Source: Glutinoglossum americanum (taxonomy: Eukaryota; Ascomycota; Geoglossomycetes; Geoglossales; Geoglossaceae). Taken from it: 64,000 nucleotides of DNA. The notes beneath the pieces are model-generated. The model made no database searches. It was given only the letters and a program-made list of their open reading frames with translations, and was not told where the DNA came from. Numbering within the stretch: position 1 is the stretch's first letter; every line of letters starts with the position of its first letter. The DNA is taken from contig JAGHQL010000036.1 in assembly GCA_020080175.1 (NCBI GenBank), forward strand, positions 98,626 to 162,625, read 5' to 3'. The position numbers and the translations under genes were made by a program. This document shows positions 12,270 to 23,578 of the stretch, piece by piece.

Positions 12270-13231
12270 CTGTATTGAAATTTAGTACCATCAACCATTA
12301 AATCACGCGAAAACCTCCGGTCCATCCACGCACTCACCTTTCTGGTTTGCCTGCATGGATTCGACTTGGACCTTTATCGACCGAACTACAACACTGCCAA
12401 ATTTAATTATTAGTCAATACGCAAGGCAATCATAACAAAGATAGGACGCTAGGTTAAGCAGCGAGGATACTTGCAACACTGCCGGTTGCTGCCATATTCA
12501 ACATTAGCGTAAGCCATTTGTCTGGGGGTGTGAGATAGTACGGGCATGTTGTTGAACTAATATGGACCGAACTCAGCCTTGTGTTTCGTCTACGGGAAAA
12601 GACTGGCTTGGCTCTAGCGAGGCTAAGCCGAAAGTTACAGCCTTTTTGCTCTAAGACAGGAAAACTCCTCGCCAAAAATAACCCCACCAGTTTCTTCGCT
12701 CCGTTGGTGTGTTTCATCAGATCGGAGCATAGTCAAACATCCGCCCAACCCAAATAAAGAACTAGTCCGCTTGGTAAACGCGTTTTCGCCTACATCATCG
12801 CCATGAGAGGGTTGGGTACCTCGCCTGCAAATTTAAGTAGAGAGAATACTTTCGCGTTGTTTCACGCAACCCTCTTACTTCCCATAGCCCTAGCCAAGCC
12901 CCTACTAATCGCTCGCCTAGTAACTAGGGCGGTTCATTTTGTGCACGAGGAGCATATTGGTCTGCCGGGAAAACATTTGGCATTCTCATTTTTATATTAA
13001 GTATCAGTGAAAAAAGGGAACTAAAGACGACCAGGCGTTTTCGGTAGGGACAGACTATCGCAAGTGATGACAAAAAACAGGAAAATAGAAGTTTTCTGCG
13101 CTGGTGTATCCCTCGAAGCTCGATTAGCTGTACAAATGCCGTGTCCCCTCTATTATAGAATAACGCCGCTAAACCCAAAAAGAAAACCCATGGTGCTCAT
13201 CCCAGTATAAGCTAGATCGAGAGTCCAAAGT
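12270..13231. other. Intergenic region between ankyrin pseudogene and cupredoxin gene
   Basis: No recognisable coding sequence. It may contain the lost 5' end of the ankyrin gene and the 3' UTR of the cupredoxin gene. Confidence 0.4.
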
Positions 13232-14650
13232 TTACAGCGATGGGTTCCGGCCCTTGATCTTAGGGAGGGTAGCCTTGGCCGCATTTTGGAACGCCTGGAA
13301 CCTATCCTGACCCACATTGATGGCGAACACCATGCCTTTTGAGCAGTGGCCGTTCGGGGTACCGTTGGCCTGACGGCAGTAGAAGAAGCGCTCGCCATCT
13401 GAGTCGACCGTGAGGGTGAAAGGCTTGAAGCCCGGGATATCGTCCGGGTTGACGTTCATGAAGTTAGTATCGACAGTAGTACCACTGAGCTTAGTGCATG
13501 GCTTGTCGAATGAGGATTCGGTTAGGGTATGATTGAGCTTGCGGAAGTCGAAGGAGATGCGGTCACCGCGCTTGACATTTTGGAGGTATGGAGGGGAGAA
13601 GACTAAACCGCCATTAAAGCCAACTACGACATCGAATGGTTTGCTGATTGCTGTAGCAATGCTAGGTGTGCCGCCAGAGGTGGAAGTCGCGGTGGGGTTT
13701 CCGTTCTGACTAATGGCATTCTTGATAAATTGGTCCATCTTGCCAGCTGGGTTGAGGCCGAAGACCATACCCTTGCCGCAGTGGTTGCCCGCCGGCTGCT
13801 TGCAGAAGAACCATTGGGGGCCTTCCGTCTTAACTTCGAGCAAAACCGGCGCCGGTATTTTGACACCGTCGTTGAAATTGCTGAAGCCAGTGTCGAATTT
13901 TCCGTTGGGGGTGCACGGGGTATTGAACTCTGATTGGGTTAAAGTGTGATTCTTCACCAGGAAGTTGAACTGGACAACATCGCCGAGTTTAGCATCGACA
14001 GAGTTCGGGCTAAAGATAAGAGAGTCACCGCCAACGTTAACTGTGTGGGTCTTCTTGGCGTAAGGGGCGCTGGAGGTGGTGGACGCCACTGGCGGCGGCG
14101 GCGTGATGGATGGCACTCCACTCTTCGTCACGATGACTGTGGTTGCCTGCCCACCAACAATGGTAACGTTGATGTCGATGACCACGATCGAAATGATTGT
14201 GATATCCTGATAGACCACAACAGTGCAGTCCTTCTTGCTATCGCCGGGTCCGGTAGGATAGGGATACACTGACATTGTAGTATATGGAACAGTGTACTAG
14301 AGAGTGTTAGTGCTTGCATGTCTTGGATCAGATGGTGAAGTTAGGCTTACAGTCGTCCAGCCAGGCATCCCACATTGGATGCTCGAACCCTTTATCTGCG
14401 GGTGAGGATACACGCCAGCCGATGGGCACATAGTGGATGTGGTCTGGGTGCTGTATACCACTGACGTCGACATACTCTTGCCCGGTTCATAGCCATTGTT
14501 AGGGTATGAAGGCGGTGGTCCGGCAGTAACCGTGACGGTCTGAGTGACGGTCTTGTCTGTGCATCCCACGGTTTGCGGGTGGTCCGGCATAGCATTGGCG
14601 TACGCTAGAGCGGCAAAGCCGCCTAGAGAAACGAGGGTCAAAAACTTCAT
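13232..14650 (-). CDS. Secreted protein with two cupredoxin domains
   Basis: Two exons (14650-14351 and 14296-13232) separated by a 54-bp intron with donor GTAAGC give 454 residues. Residues 1-20 (MKFLTLVSLGGFAALAYANA) are a clear signal peptide. A Thr/Ser/Val-rich linker follows, then two blue-copper-type domains. Each keeps a full type-1 copper ligand set in order: His in NHTLT, Cys in WFFCKQ or FFYCRQ, then His and Met in NHCGKGM or GHCSKGM. Fungal extracellular serine-rich/cupredoxin proteins of this type are usually wall-associated or secreted; electron transfer or copper binding is plausible but unproven. I see no C-terminal hydrophobic GPI signal; the protein ends KIKGRNPSL. Confidence 0.9.
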
Positions 14651-16347
14651 GGCGGTGTCGAGGATTCCAATATATCAGGCAAAAAATAGCAAAAGACAAA
14701 TGTTGAGTTTCTGTTGTTGTTTTGCGGTTGGATGGATGCTGATGAGGCAAACAACGAGAGTCGTAAGAAAAATAGTAAAAGGAATTGAAAATGAAACAGA
14801 GAACTAGGAAATAAACTGATGGTTGTGGGATGCGGTGAGGAAAGAAAAAAAGAGAGGTCCATCTAGATTCCATGAGGAGGTATTTATCTTCATCGGAGTC
14901 GACCCGACCAACAAGGATTAGAATAATAGAAAGGATTACGCATGTACGTACTATCAGCAGAGGAACCAGCCTGCTGATTTGGAGGATGGGCAATATTGGT
15001 TCTTAGAAAGGCGTAGCATGCACCGAAGATAGCCACACATCTTAATTAGAGCTTACTGCCTGAGCGTTCGTTTTGCGCGGAAGTATCGTTGCCGATGCGC
15101 AGCACTCTAGAGCTCTTGGTACCGGCACCAGGACCAGCCACGTTCCTCCGGGAAACGCTGGTGGCAGTGCTGGTTTGTGCCATTTTCGGATTGTTATTCC
15201 GTGCCGGCGACTCGTGTTCCCTGTTACATATCCCTACCACCCCCAAAATGTACCGTCGTTTAAAATAGAAAGCCGCGGAGCGACCAAAGATTCTTGTATT
15301 TTCTTCCCAATTCCTATTCCCTAACGGATCACCATATCGAATGTAAAACTGCTGCTTATAAGCGGTTTCCATTAAATGTCCTTTTCCATGTAGAATACAT
15401 GGAGATAACTGACACAAGAAAGAGTTCAGCCAAGCCTTAATTTACCTGCGTCAACACGTACAGGGCGTGCAACACGTGAGAATCTCACCAGATGCTGGTC
15501 AGCAAATACCATTCAGCTCATGGCCGGTTGATGTTCACAAAAGTGGGGGATTTTAAGGCCGGTAAACACCGACTTTCGAGCAAGCTGGATGCTTATCTCA
15601 TGCGAGGCTGTTCAACTAAAGACCCGTCTAATGTAAGTATTGTATGTTGTACGTAAAATCCATCTGACGCTCTGATCTACTTGGAGGACCCCAATAACCT
15701 TAACTTTGGTGAAGGTGCACCTTGGGAGGAGATGATTCAGTGCTTCAAGCATGAATCTGAATCATTTTCTCCTGTCCTGGGATTTCGGTAGTAACGGTGT
15801 TTTTCATTTCAAACTCAGCCTCCAGCACCGAGACCCGGTTTAGTCCTCGGTGGTTGTTGTATCTTCCCTCTTTTGGAGTTGAGTAGAGAGTTGAAAAGTA
15901 GTAACTCGGCCTCGTATTCGACATAGGCTGTGACAGGCCAGAACCCCACAATTTCGAAGGAATGCAGCAGCCTATCTGACTCAGACAATTCGCCTTGCTA
16001 ACGCTACAGTATCAAGCGCTCACTAGGATTCTGCACGAACGACCTTAACCTTAACAGCCCGGACCGATCGTCGGTGAGGAAGAAGCACTTGGGCAGCCTA
16101 CTCTGTACCGCACGCCGCATGCTGAGCTATGCTATCGACGAGTAGAATCACAATATTTTCCTCGTTTCCGGCACGGTCACTCCGATTGTCTAGAGACTCA
16201 TGCAAGAGCGGTGGCGTATTTTTGCTCGAATAGCTTACCGCAATTTCAATTTTGGCTTGCCTTTCGGGTGATATGTACGTACTGTGGCTCTCGCGGGAGT
16301 ACCGAACGGTTGATACACACTATGGTGTGGCGGTGCCTGCGGTTGTG

Positions 16348-16368
16348 AGTTCGAGTCACACTCGAACT
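16348..16368. repeat. Perfect 9-bp inverted repeat with 3-nt loop
   Basis: AGTTCGAGT at 16348-16356 and its exact complement ACTCGAACT at 16360-16368 flank CAC. The left arm plus loop resembles a tRNA T-loop (TTCGAGTC), but no acceptor, D or anticodon arm fits around it. It lies about 370 bp upstream of HSP104. Confidence 0.7.
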
Positions 16369-16442
16369 ATTAGACACTGAATTTCCTTCTTTTGATTTCT
16401 GGTCCTAGGGACGAATACATTCTACACGTCTCTCTTAAATAC

Positions 16443-16447
16443 CCCCT
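16443..16447 (+). promoter_or_regulatory. Stress-response-element-like CCCCT
   Basis: CCCCT is the complement of the AGGGG stress response element bound by Msn2/Msn4-type factors. It sits 287 bp upstream of the HSP104 ATG. Such a short motif occurs often by chance, so this is suggestive only. Confidence 0.3.
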
Positions 16448-16535
16448 GGACAAAGCTTCCAAGAAATGTTCGTTGACCGTTATGACGTCAATGAGGCTTT
16501 GGAACCGTGCCAAGCTTGAACGATAGAATTAGTTA

Positions 16536-16548
16536 GAAAATTCTCGAA
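16536..16548 (+). promoter_or_regulatory. Heat shock element upstream of HSP104
   Basis: The bases GAAAATTCTCGAA form three perfectly phased inverted units, GAA-nn-TTC-nn-GAA, the consensus HSF1 site. It lies 186 bp upstream of the HSP104 start codon, a normal distance for a fungal heat-shock promoter. Confidence 0.85.
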
Positions 16549-16733
16549 TCGTCGCGCGGAGCCTCGTATGATCCATGACACAATCGCTTTCCAGCACGAT
16601 ATAACACATACTTTTCATTATCGTCTTTCTTCCATCTTTTATAAATTGCCATCGTAAACAATACTACAATCGATTGTCCCGACCGAGTAACACTGGTCTT
16701 TCGGCTACAATAAACAAACACCTAAGATAAATC

Positions 16734-19496
16734 ATGACATCTAATTATCAATTCACAGACCGGGCTCAGAAAGCCCTGGCTGACGCTCATGAGCTCGCAA
16801 CTCAATATGCTCACTCCCAACTACTCCCGATTCACCTGGCTGTTTCGCTGGTAGATCCTCCCGAAGAACAAGGCCAGCCTGCTGCGGCTTCGATGCCACT
16901 GTTTCGTCAAGTTGTCGATCGCGCGAAAGGCGACCCGCAGCTCTTCGATCGTGCATTGAAGAAAGCCTTGGTTCGGCTCCCGAGTCAAGATCCACCTCCC
17001 GAGTCGATTGGCATGGCCCCGGCTTTCGCGAAGGTTCTTAGGGCAGCCAGTGAGCTGCAAAAGACCCAAAGGGATAGCTATGTTGCCGTTGACCATCTCA
17101 TTTCTGCTTTGGCACAAGATGCAACGATACAACGGGCATTACAGGAAGCAAACATTCCGAATTCGAAGCTGATAGATACTGCTGTCCAGCAAATTCGAGG
17201 AACGAAACGGGTGGATTCGAAGACTGCTGACACGGAGCAGGAAAACGAGAATTTGAAGAAGTTTACTATCGACCTGACCTCTCTAGCAAGAGAGGGGAAG
17301 ATGGACCCAGTTATAGGGCGAGAGGAGGAGATCCGGCGAGTTATTCGAATCCTATCACGACGGACAAAGAACAATCCCGTACTGATTGGAGAACCCGGCG
17401 TTGGGAAAACTACTGTGGTCGAGGGTCTCGCACAGCGGATAGTCAATGCTGATGTCCCTGCCAACCTTGCAGCATGCAAACTGCTGTCGCTGGACGTTGG
17501 CGCACTTGTTGCAGGCAGCAAGTACCGAGGGGAGTTTGAGGAGAGGATGAAGGGCGTTCTGAAGGAGATTGAGGATTCTAGGGAGATGATAGTTCTCTTT
17601 GTTGACGAGATGCATCTCCTGATGGGTGCTGGTACGGCTGGCGAAGGGGGCATGGATGCTGCCAACCTCCTGAAACCTATGTTGGCGAGGGGCCAACTCC
17701 ACTGCATCGGCGCGACTACCCTGGCAGAGTATCGGAAATACATCGAGAAGGACCAGGCATTCGAGCGGAGATTTCAACAAGTTCTAGTTAAAGAGCCAAC
17801 CATCAATGAGACCATATCTATCCTCAGAGGCCTCAAGGAGCGTTACGAGGTACATCATGGTGTTAACATCTCCGATGGCGCAATCGTAGCAGCAGCAACA
17901 CTAGCTGGACGATATCTCACATCTAGACGTTTACCGGACTCTGCGGTTGACCTCATCGACGAGGCTGCAGCCGCTGTCCGTGTGACTAGGGAATCTCAAC
18001 CTGAAGCTCTAGACAACATGGAACGCCGGCACCGACAGCTGCAAATTGAGATTCATGCACTTGAACGAGAAAAAGATGAGGGATCAAAGGACCGACTAGC
18101 AGCAGCAAAGGCAGAATCAGCTAATGTGGAGGAGGAGCTCAGACCGCTGAGGGAGAAGTACGAGAGCGAGAAATTACGGAGCAAAGAGATCCAGGAAGCA
18201 AAGATGAAACTCGACGCGCTCAAAGTCAAGCAGGCCGAGGCGGAGCGAACGCAGGATTACCACACCGCTTCGGATCTGAAGTACTATGCTATCCCTGAGT
18301 TGACGACCCGAATCGAGAAATTGGAGGCCGACAAGATGGCGGCGGATGCGGAAATGTTCGCTCGGAATGGCGCCGATGGGGGGGAAACCTTACTCACCGA
18401 TGTCGTCGGACCAGAGCAGATCAACGAGATCGTGGCTCGATGGACGGGTATTCCGGTCACCAGACTCAGGACTACGGAGAAAGAAAAACTGCTACAAATG
18501 GAAAAATACCTCTCAAAGATAGTTGTGGGACAGCGAGAGGCGGTTCAGTCTGTGTCCAACGCGATTCGACTCCAGCGGTCAGGACTCAGCAATCCGAACC
18601 AGCCACCAAGTTTTCTGTTCTGCGGTCCTTCGGGAACGGGAAAGACGTTACTTACCAAAGCTCTAGCAGAGTTCTTATTCGACGACCCCAAGTCCATGAT
18701 CCGCTTTGACATGTCTGAATACCAGGAGCGCCACTCACTGAGCAGGATGATCGGCGCTCCCCCCGGATATGTTGGTCATGACTCTGGTGGGCAGCTCACT
18801 GAGAGCTTACGTCGACGACCTTTTTCCATCCTCCTCTTTGACGAGGTCGAGAAGGCTGCGAAAGAAGTCCTAACCGTTCTCCTTCAGCTCATGGATGACG
18901 GTCGCATCACCGATGGCCAAGGCCGGCAGGTTGACGCGAAGAACTGCATCGTCGTCATGACATCGAACTTAGGCGCAGAATACCTCGCACGGAAGAATGC
19001 CCCAGACGGAAAAATTGACCCGACTACCAAAGAGATGGTCATGTCCGCCTTGCGCAACTACTTTCTGCCAGAGTTCTTAAACCGAATCTCCAGCATTGTC
19101 ATCTTCAACAGGCTGACCCGCCGCGAGATCCGCAAGATCGTAGACATACGCCTGGAAGAGATCCAAACCCGCCTACAGCAGAACGGTCGCAATGTGCACA
19201 TCATGGCGAGTAGCGACGTAAAAGACCACCTCGGTAGCGCAGGCTACTCCCCAGCCTATGGCGCAAGGCCTTTGGCACGCTTGATTGAGAAGGAAGTACT
19301 CAATCGCATGGCAGTTCTAATCCTAAAAGGCAGCATCAGAGATGGAGAAGCAGTCAGGGTAGAGCTAGTAGATGGTCGGGTGGTTGTGTTACCGAATCAT
19401 CAGGATAGCGATCTTGACACCGATGAGGAGATGATTGACGAAGATGATGCCCTCGCAGAGCTAGATGAAGCCGGCGATTTGGATCTTTACGATTAG
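16734..19496 (+). CDS. HSP104: Hsp104/ClpB-type AAA+ disaggregase
   Basis: One uninterrupted exon encodes 920 residues, close to the 908 of the yeast protein. The order is a Clp N-domain (1-150), NBD1, a coiled-coil middle domain (about 425-545) and NBD2. Walker A motifs are GEPGVGKT (219-226) and GPSGTGKT (631-638). Walker B acidic pairs are D291/E292 and D703/E704. The pore-loop segment GSKYRGEFEER and the C-terminal GARPLAR motif are present. The tail is acidic and ends DLDLYD, like the TPR-binding tails of eukaryotic Hsp104. The enzyme threads aggregated proteins with Hsp70/Hsp40 help, in cytosol and nucleus. Lack of introns suits a heat-inducible gene, since splicing fails in heat shock. 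A perfect HSE upstream supports induction. Confidence 0.98.
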   Translation: MTSNYQFTDRAQKALADAHELATQYAHSQLLPIHLAVSLVDPPEEQGQPAAASMPLFRQVVDRAKGDPQLFDRALKKALVRLPSQDPPPESIGMAPAFAKVLRAASELQKTQRDSYVAVDHLISALAQDATIQRALQEANIPNSKLIDTAVQQIRGTKRVDSKTADTEQENENLKKFTIDLTSLAREGKMDPVIGREEEIRRVIRILSRRTKNNPVLIGEPGVGKTTVVEGLAQRIVNADVPANLAACKLLSLDVGALVAGSKYRGEFEERMKGVLKEIEDSREMIVLFVDEMHLLMGAGTAGEGGMDAANLLKPMLARGQLHCIGATTLAEYRKYIEKDQAFERRFQQVLVKEPTINETISILRGLKERYEVHHGVNISDGAIVAAATLAGRYLTSRRLPDSAVDLIDEAAAAVRVTRESQPEALDNMERRHRQLQIEIHALEREKDEGSKDRLAAAKAESANVEEELRPLREKYESEKLRSKEIQEAKMKLDALKVKQAEAERTQDYHTASDLKYYAIPELTTRIEKLEADKMAADAEMFARNGADGGETLLTDVVGPEQINEIVARWTGIPVTRLRTTEKEKLLQMEKYLSKIVVGQREAVQSVSNAIRLQRSGLSNPNQPPSFLFCGPSGTGKTLLTKALAEFLFDDPKSMIRFDMSEYQERHSLSRMIGAPPGYVGHDSGGQLTESLRRRPFSILLFDEVEKAAKEVLTVLLQLMDDGRITDGQGRQVDAKNCIVVMTSNLGAEYLARKNAPDGKIDPTTKEMVMSALRNYFLPEFLNRISSIVIFNRLTRREIRKIVDIRLEEIQTRLQQNGRNVHIMASSDVKDHLGSAGYSPAYGARPLARLIEKEVLNRMAVLILKGSIRDGEAVRVELVDGRVVVLPNHQDSDLDTDEEMIDEDDALAELDEAGDLDLYD

Positions 19497-20639
19497 ACTT
19501 TAAAGTTCCCTTTCGTTCTCGGAAAAAAGTGGGTTGAATATTTTCATAAACATGTACATTCCAGCAGGCTGGCGCCTCTCATCGTTTTCGATCATTAAGG
19601 CTTTTAACGATTTAATGAGATCCAAAAAATATCACGAGCACGAATCCCGGAATTCCAACGACGAGTTACTCTCAATCAAACATAGTAGGATAATAACGAA
19701 TAATAGTAGCGAAAATAATAACATGAATTGAGTGGGATAATAATGAATAACAGCAGCGAAAATAATAACGTGGATTGATAGTTGAGCCAGCCCACTGTGA
19801 GAAGCAAGAAGGAAGGGCAATGGGGGCCTCGCTTGAATGGGATTCCGGGGAAGGGGTAGCAAACTCCGGAGGCAGGGCATCCCCACCGTTCTCCCGATAA
19901 GAACACGACCATCCCACATGCACGAGACAGGCGCAGACACGCCCTAGACCAAGGAAACAACCGCATCCGTCGCGGCACAGCACCCTAATTAAGTAACAAC
20001 AAGTTACTCTAGGGCCATGCCGGTACGGGGCGGGTAGATGCATGCAGGGGGGTAATACACAGCTAGGTGGGCTTGGGGTTGAATTTCCGCTCGCGGATAG
20101 GGATGGTGGTTGATAGAGTTTTGGGCCGATGGTACGGCGCAGCGGTGGAGTGAGAGTGAGGCGATTGAGTGATTGAGGGACGTGTATGGTGCGAGATTAT
20201 GCTTTGTTCTTTGCTTTTCAGGGAGGCTAGTTCGTTTGCGTCATGTGGTGGCTTTTTCATTACATTTACATGTTTGGAATACTTGGAGGAGGGGTTTAGG
20301 GGGTGGAGAAGGCAGAGAAGGCAGAGGGAGGGGCATAGTACTTATACGCTAGTGGCCTCTCCTTCTGGACGTCTGGCTAGCTAGCTCGCTGGTGAGCTTC
20401 GTTCCTTCTTTTCCCCAGCTCCGACTTACGCTTATACAACTACACTCTATAGACCGTGTCGATTGGCTGTTGGAGGAACTGCAGGCTGGGGGAGTGTTAA
20501 GACAAGGAGAGGAGAGAAAAGATAGAGCGAGAGAGAGGTGTAGAAGAGGTGTAGGAGAAGTGGAAGAGGAGAGAGACATTTAATTGGTTCTATTGCGGGG
20601 TGGAGAAGGACGTTGGTGGTAAAAGAGCAAGACTGAGTG
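19497..20639. other. Intergenic region with a small tandem repeat
   Basis: AT-rich sequence after HSP104 includes a 47-bp tandem duplication (19688-19781). GA-rich and CT-rich tracts occur at 20280-20330 and 20500-20580. No gene is recognised. Confidence 0.5.
19688..19781. repeat. Two tandem copies of a 47-bp AT-rich unit
   Basis: GGATAATAA starts at 19688 and again at 19735. The units share AATAATAAC and (C)AGCGAAAATAATAAC blocks with a few substitutions. It lies about 190 bp past the HSP104 stop, in the likely 3' UTR or just beyond. Confidence 0.85.
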
Positions 20640-22426
20640 ATGTCCACGGCCAACATAGCAACCCCTGCCTCCAAGAGGCGCAAAAAGCCCATTATGCTCG
20701 CGACGCACCCCCGCGCCTGTTCTACTGCTTTCGAACGCGTAGGCCATCCCTATCCAACATGGCCCATTCTTCTTTATCTACAACCCCTAACACGCACCAT
20801 AGGTATTCATGTCTCGCCTGCGCTGTGTCCATGAACCCTTCGGTGACTCGTTCTATTTTGGACCTGAACGGCTCAGCGAGCGGTATGAAGGCGACGAAGT
20901 GGAGAGGAGGGAAAGTGGGTTTGCGGATGTGACATTCGGAGATGTCGTTAGGTCCATTCAGAAAGAGGAGGAAAAAGCGGAAGCGGAGGTAGGTATATCG
21001 GAGAACTGTTCTTTCAGAGATAATCCGCCTGCACGGACATCCTTTCTATCTACCTCTTTTCGTTTATTAGGGTAATCTCAACATTATAGCAGTCGCCTGG
21101 GCTCCACACTATCACCAAGCACAAAAAGTCCTTCCAAAAGGGCGGGATTTTTCACAAATTATCAATATCTCCACCACCCCACCCTTTTCTCTCTCTCCTC
21201 ATTTCAGCAAGGGAAAGGAGAAGACTAAAAGAGGGAAATACCCCCGCGATCAGTTCCGTCTTCTCTCCTCTCCTTTCCCTCCCGAACATTGGTTTTCGAG
21301 GGGAGGGGAGGGAAGAACCAATGAATGGGCGAACGAGATGGCATCAAAAATCATAGCAAAAGAAGCTCTCAAAGCTTCCCAAGAAAACAATCAATTACTA
21401 AATACCCCCTTTACATCTTAAACCGAAAAGATTCTCGCGTAAAACCACTGTCTCATATCAGCTCCTTAGCTTTAGAGTCCAAATGAAGGGGGGAAATGGG
21501 AACATCACATATTAACAAACACTCCGGCTTAGGGAAAACGCCTGTTCATCAAAGACATCGCGCACTACCTCCTCCCTCCCGACGGCAAACCAGCCTCCAT
21601 TGCGCCCTCTCTCATACACCTTAACGATGGCGCCACCGACACAGCACCCATCACCTTCAAAAACAGCAGCACCAGCAGTACCAACACTACCAATAGCACG
21701 ACCGCCAGCACACCCACTCCCAACTCCCCACCCTATCCCTACCTCACCCCCACCGAACCCTCAAATCCGACCGTGCTCCCCCTCGAGATCCTCCGCCGCT
21801 TCCACTGGACGTTCCTAATCCGCCATCCTCGCTCCAGCATCCCTTCCTACTACCGCTGTACCATCCCGCCTCTCAGCCACAAGACGGGGTTCCACAATTT
21901 CCTCCCGAGCGAGGCCGGCTACTCGGAACTGAGGCGCCTATTCGAGTACCTGCTCGCGGAGGGCGTGATAGGCCCAAAGACCGCCGGCCGCAGCAGCGGC
22001 GAAGGGGAGGAAAACGCCAATGGAAGCGACGGCGAAGACGAAACCGAAATCTGCCTCATCGACGCTGACTCTCTCCTCTCCTCCCCCCCCGCAACCATCC
22101 AATCCTTCTGCCGCTCATGCAACATCCCCTATGACCCCCAAATGCTCTCCTGGTCCGACCCGGCCTCCCGCAGGCTCGCCCAGCAGGCCTTTGCGAAGTG
22201 GCAAGGCTTCCACGACGACGCGATCAAAAGCACAGGGTTTTTTGAGCTCCGAGAGAAGAGGAGGGGGGAGGGGGAGGGGGAGGAAGAGAGGCTAAGGAGA
22301 GAGGAGGATGAGGAGAGGGGGTGGAAGGAGATGTTTGGGGAGGAAGGAGCCGGAGTTGTGAAGGAGGCTGTGGAGGGGTGTTTGGAGGATTATGAATTTT
22401 TGAAGGGGTTTGCTCTGAGGGGGTGA
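20640..22426 (+). CDS. Sulfotransferase-like P-loop protein
   Basis: Three exons: 20640-20738, 20803-20988 and 21533-22426, all phase 0, giving 392 residues. The start ATG gives MSTANIATPASKRRKK. A nucleotide-binding-like segment THPRACSTAFER (22-33) matches the 5'-phosphosulfate loop position of sulfotransferase folds. CVHEPFGDSFYFGPERLSER, FIKDIAHYL and FLIRHPRSSIPSYYR are hallmarks of a fungal sulfotransferase-like family of unknown substrate. Later segments are ICLIDADSLL and IQSFCRSCNIPY. A Thr/Ser/Asn/Pro-rich insertion lies around residues 130-170, and a Glu/Arg-rich run near 335-355. The second intron is 544 bp, far longer than the others here, and carries pyrimidine and purine tracts. 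Database names such as branched-chain aminotransferase-like are not supported by motifs. Confidence 0.85.
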
Positions 22427-23578
22427 GATTCATTCCACCCTATTCCGCTCCTTTCTATTTTATCTCATTCTGTCCCCCCTAGGGTGGGTGGCCTTGGACA
22501 GAGAGCCAGACCAGGATAACTTTGTTTTCCATTCCACTCAAAAAAAAAAAAAGGCCCTTCCCATCCACTCATTCATTTTCACCCCCAGAAGAAAAGAAAA
22601 GAAAAAGAAGAAAAAAAATAATTCCTCCAATCATTATATCCAAAAGGGGTCACCGGTGTGCGCATTCTCTCTCTCTCTCTTCACTTATCTCTCCTTCTTG
22701 GCGCGAGGCCCTCTGTATCTAGCTACCCCCGGAATAAAATCCAGTGTGCGATTTGCAATCCCCGTCCCATCCCAAGAACCAGCCCACGCGGATCTCTTGG
22801 GCCCTCCCTCCCCTTCCACAACCGGGGGGGGGGGGGGATATCCGTTCTCCTTCCTTTCTCTTTCTTTTTCGGGCTTCCTCGTTCCGGTTATCAGCATACA
22901 TGCGGTACCTGCTGGCCCCCCATCATATATATCTACGGGACGCACATAACCACGCGGCGCAAAACGCATTAGCATATTTAACACATTGGGGATTTAGAGA
23001 GGGTGGGGGGAGGGGCGTTTGGGTGGCCGGCCCATTCATTGAAACTAGTTTGTCCAGCCAATGCTATCTAAGTCCACGTAAAAAAAAAAAACCTCCTTTA
23101 CTCCATAGCGGGGCTAGCCCCCCCTTTTGAAATACTATTGAGTTTTTTTCAAATGCTCTCGGGGTGGGGGGAGGGTGCCCGACCTAAGAAGAAAATTCTG
23201 GCGAATTAACCGGCCTTTCTTTCTTGTGTACAATACAGGATACTGGCATATCCTTTCTTTCTTTCTTTCTTTCTCCGCCCCGTGTGGTGAGGGTAATGAC
23301 GATGATTGGGATGGAGGGATATGGTTTGGTGTGGATAAAAAAAAAAAAACAAGATGCAAGTGGGAAGCAGCTCCGACAAACAGAAATGTGGTAGTAGTAG
23401 CAGCAGCCGCCCTAGACTACTTAGGGAAGGAAAATGCTCAGATGGGTTTGGTTTGGTTTGGTTCTTGCGCCGAACAAAAGGACAGGAGAGTTGAAGAGGT
23501 AGGAAGAACCAGAATAGAAAAACGACATCGGAAATGACGACAAATAAAATAAAAACCACCAGCTACTATTTCGCAATC
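22427..23578. other. Convergent intergenic region rich in low-complexity runs
   Basis: Between the 3' ends of the sulfotransferase-like gene and ATG27. It holds poly-A (22541-22552, 23080-23090, 23338-23350), a poly-G run near 22825-22839, CT repeats near 22668 and (TTTC)n near 23253-23274. No coding sequence is recognised. Confidence 0.6.

Larger units (their letters stand above)
14651..16733. other. Long intergenic region between two divergent genes
   Basis: This 2.1-kb stretch is the shared upstream region of the cupredoxin gene (-) and HSP104 (+). It carries a perfect heat-shock element near its right end and a 9-bp inverted repeat at 16348-16368. The largest ORF (15046-15417,-) has no recognisable family and is not called. 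Confidence 0.5.

Noticed and set aside
15046-15417. 123-codon minus-strand ORF
   Set aside because: No family, no splicing support, ordinary composition for chance ORFs.
16300-16375. tRNA gene suggested by GTTCGAGTC
   Set aside because: No acceptor, D or anticodon stem can be drawn, and the A-box spacing is wrong. Only the hairpin is reported.
17078-17743. 221-codon minus-strand ORF
   Set aside because: Antisense shadow of HSP104 NBD1.
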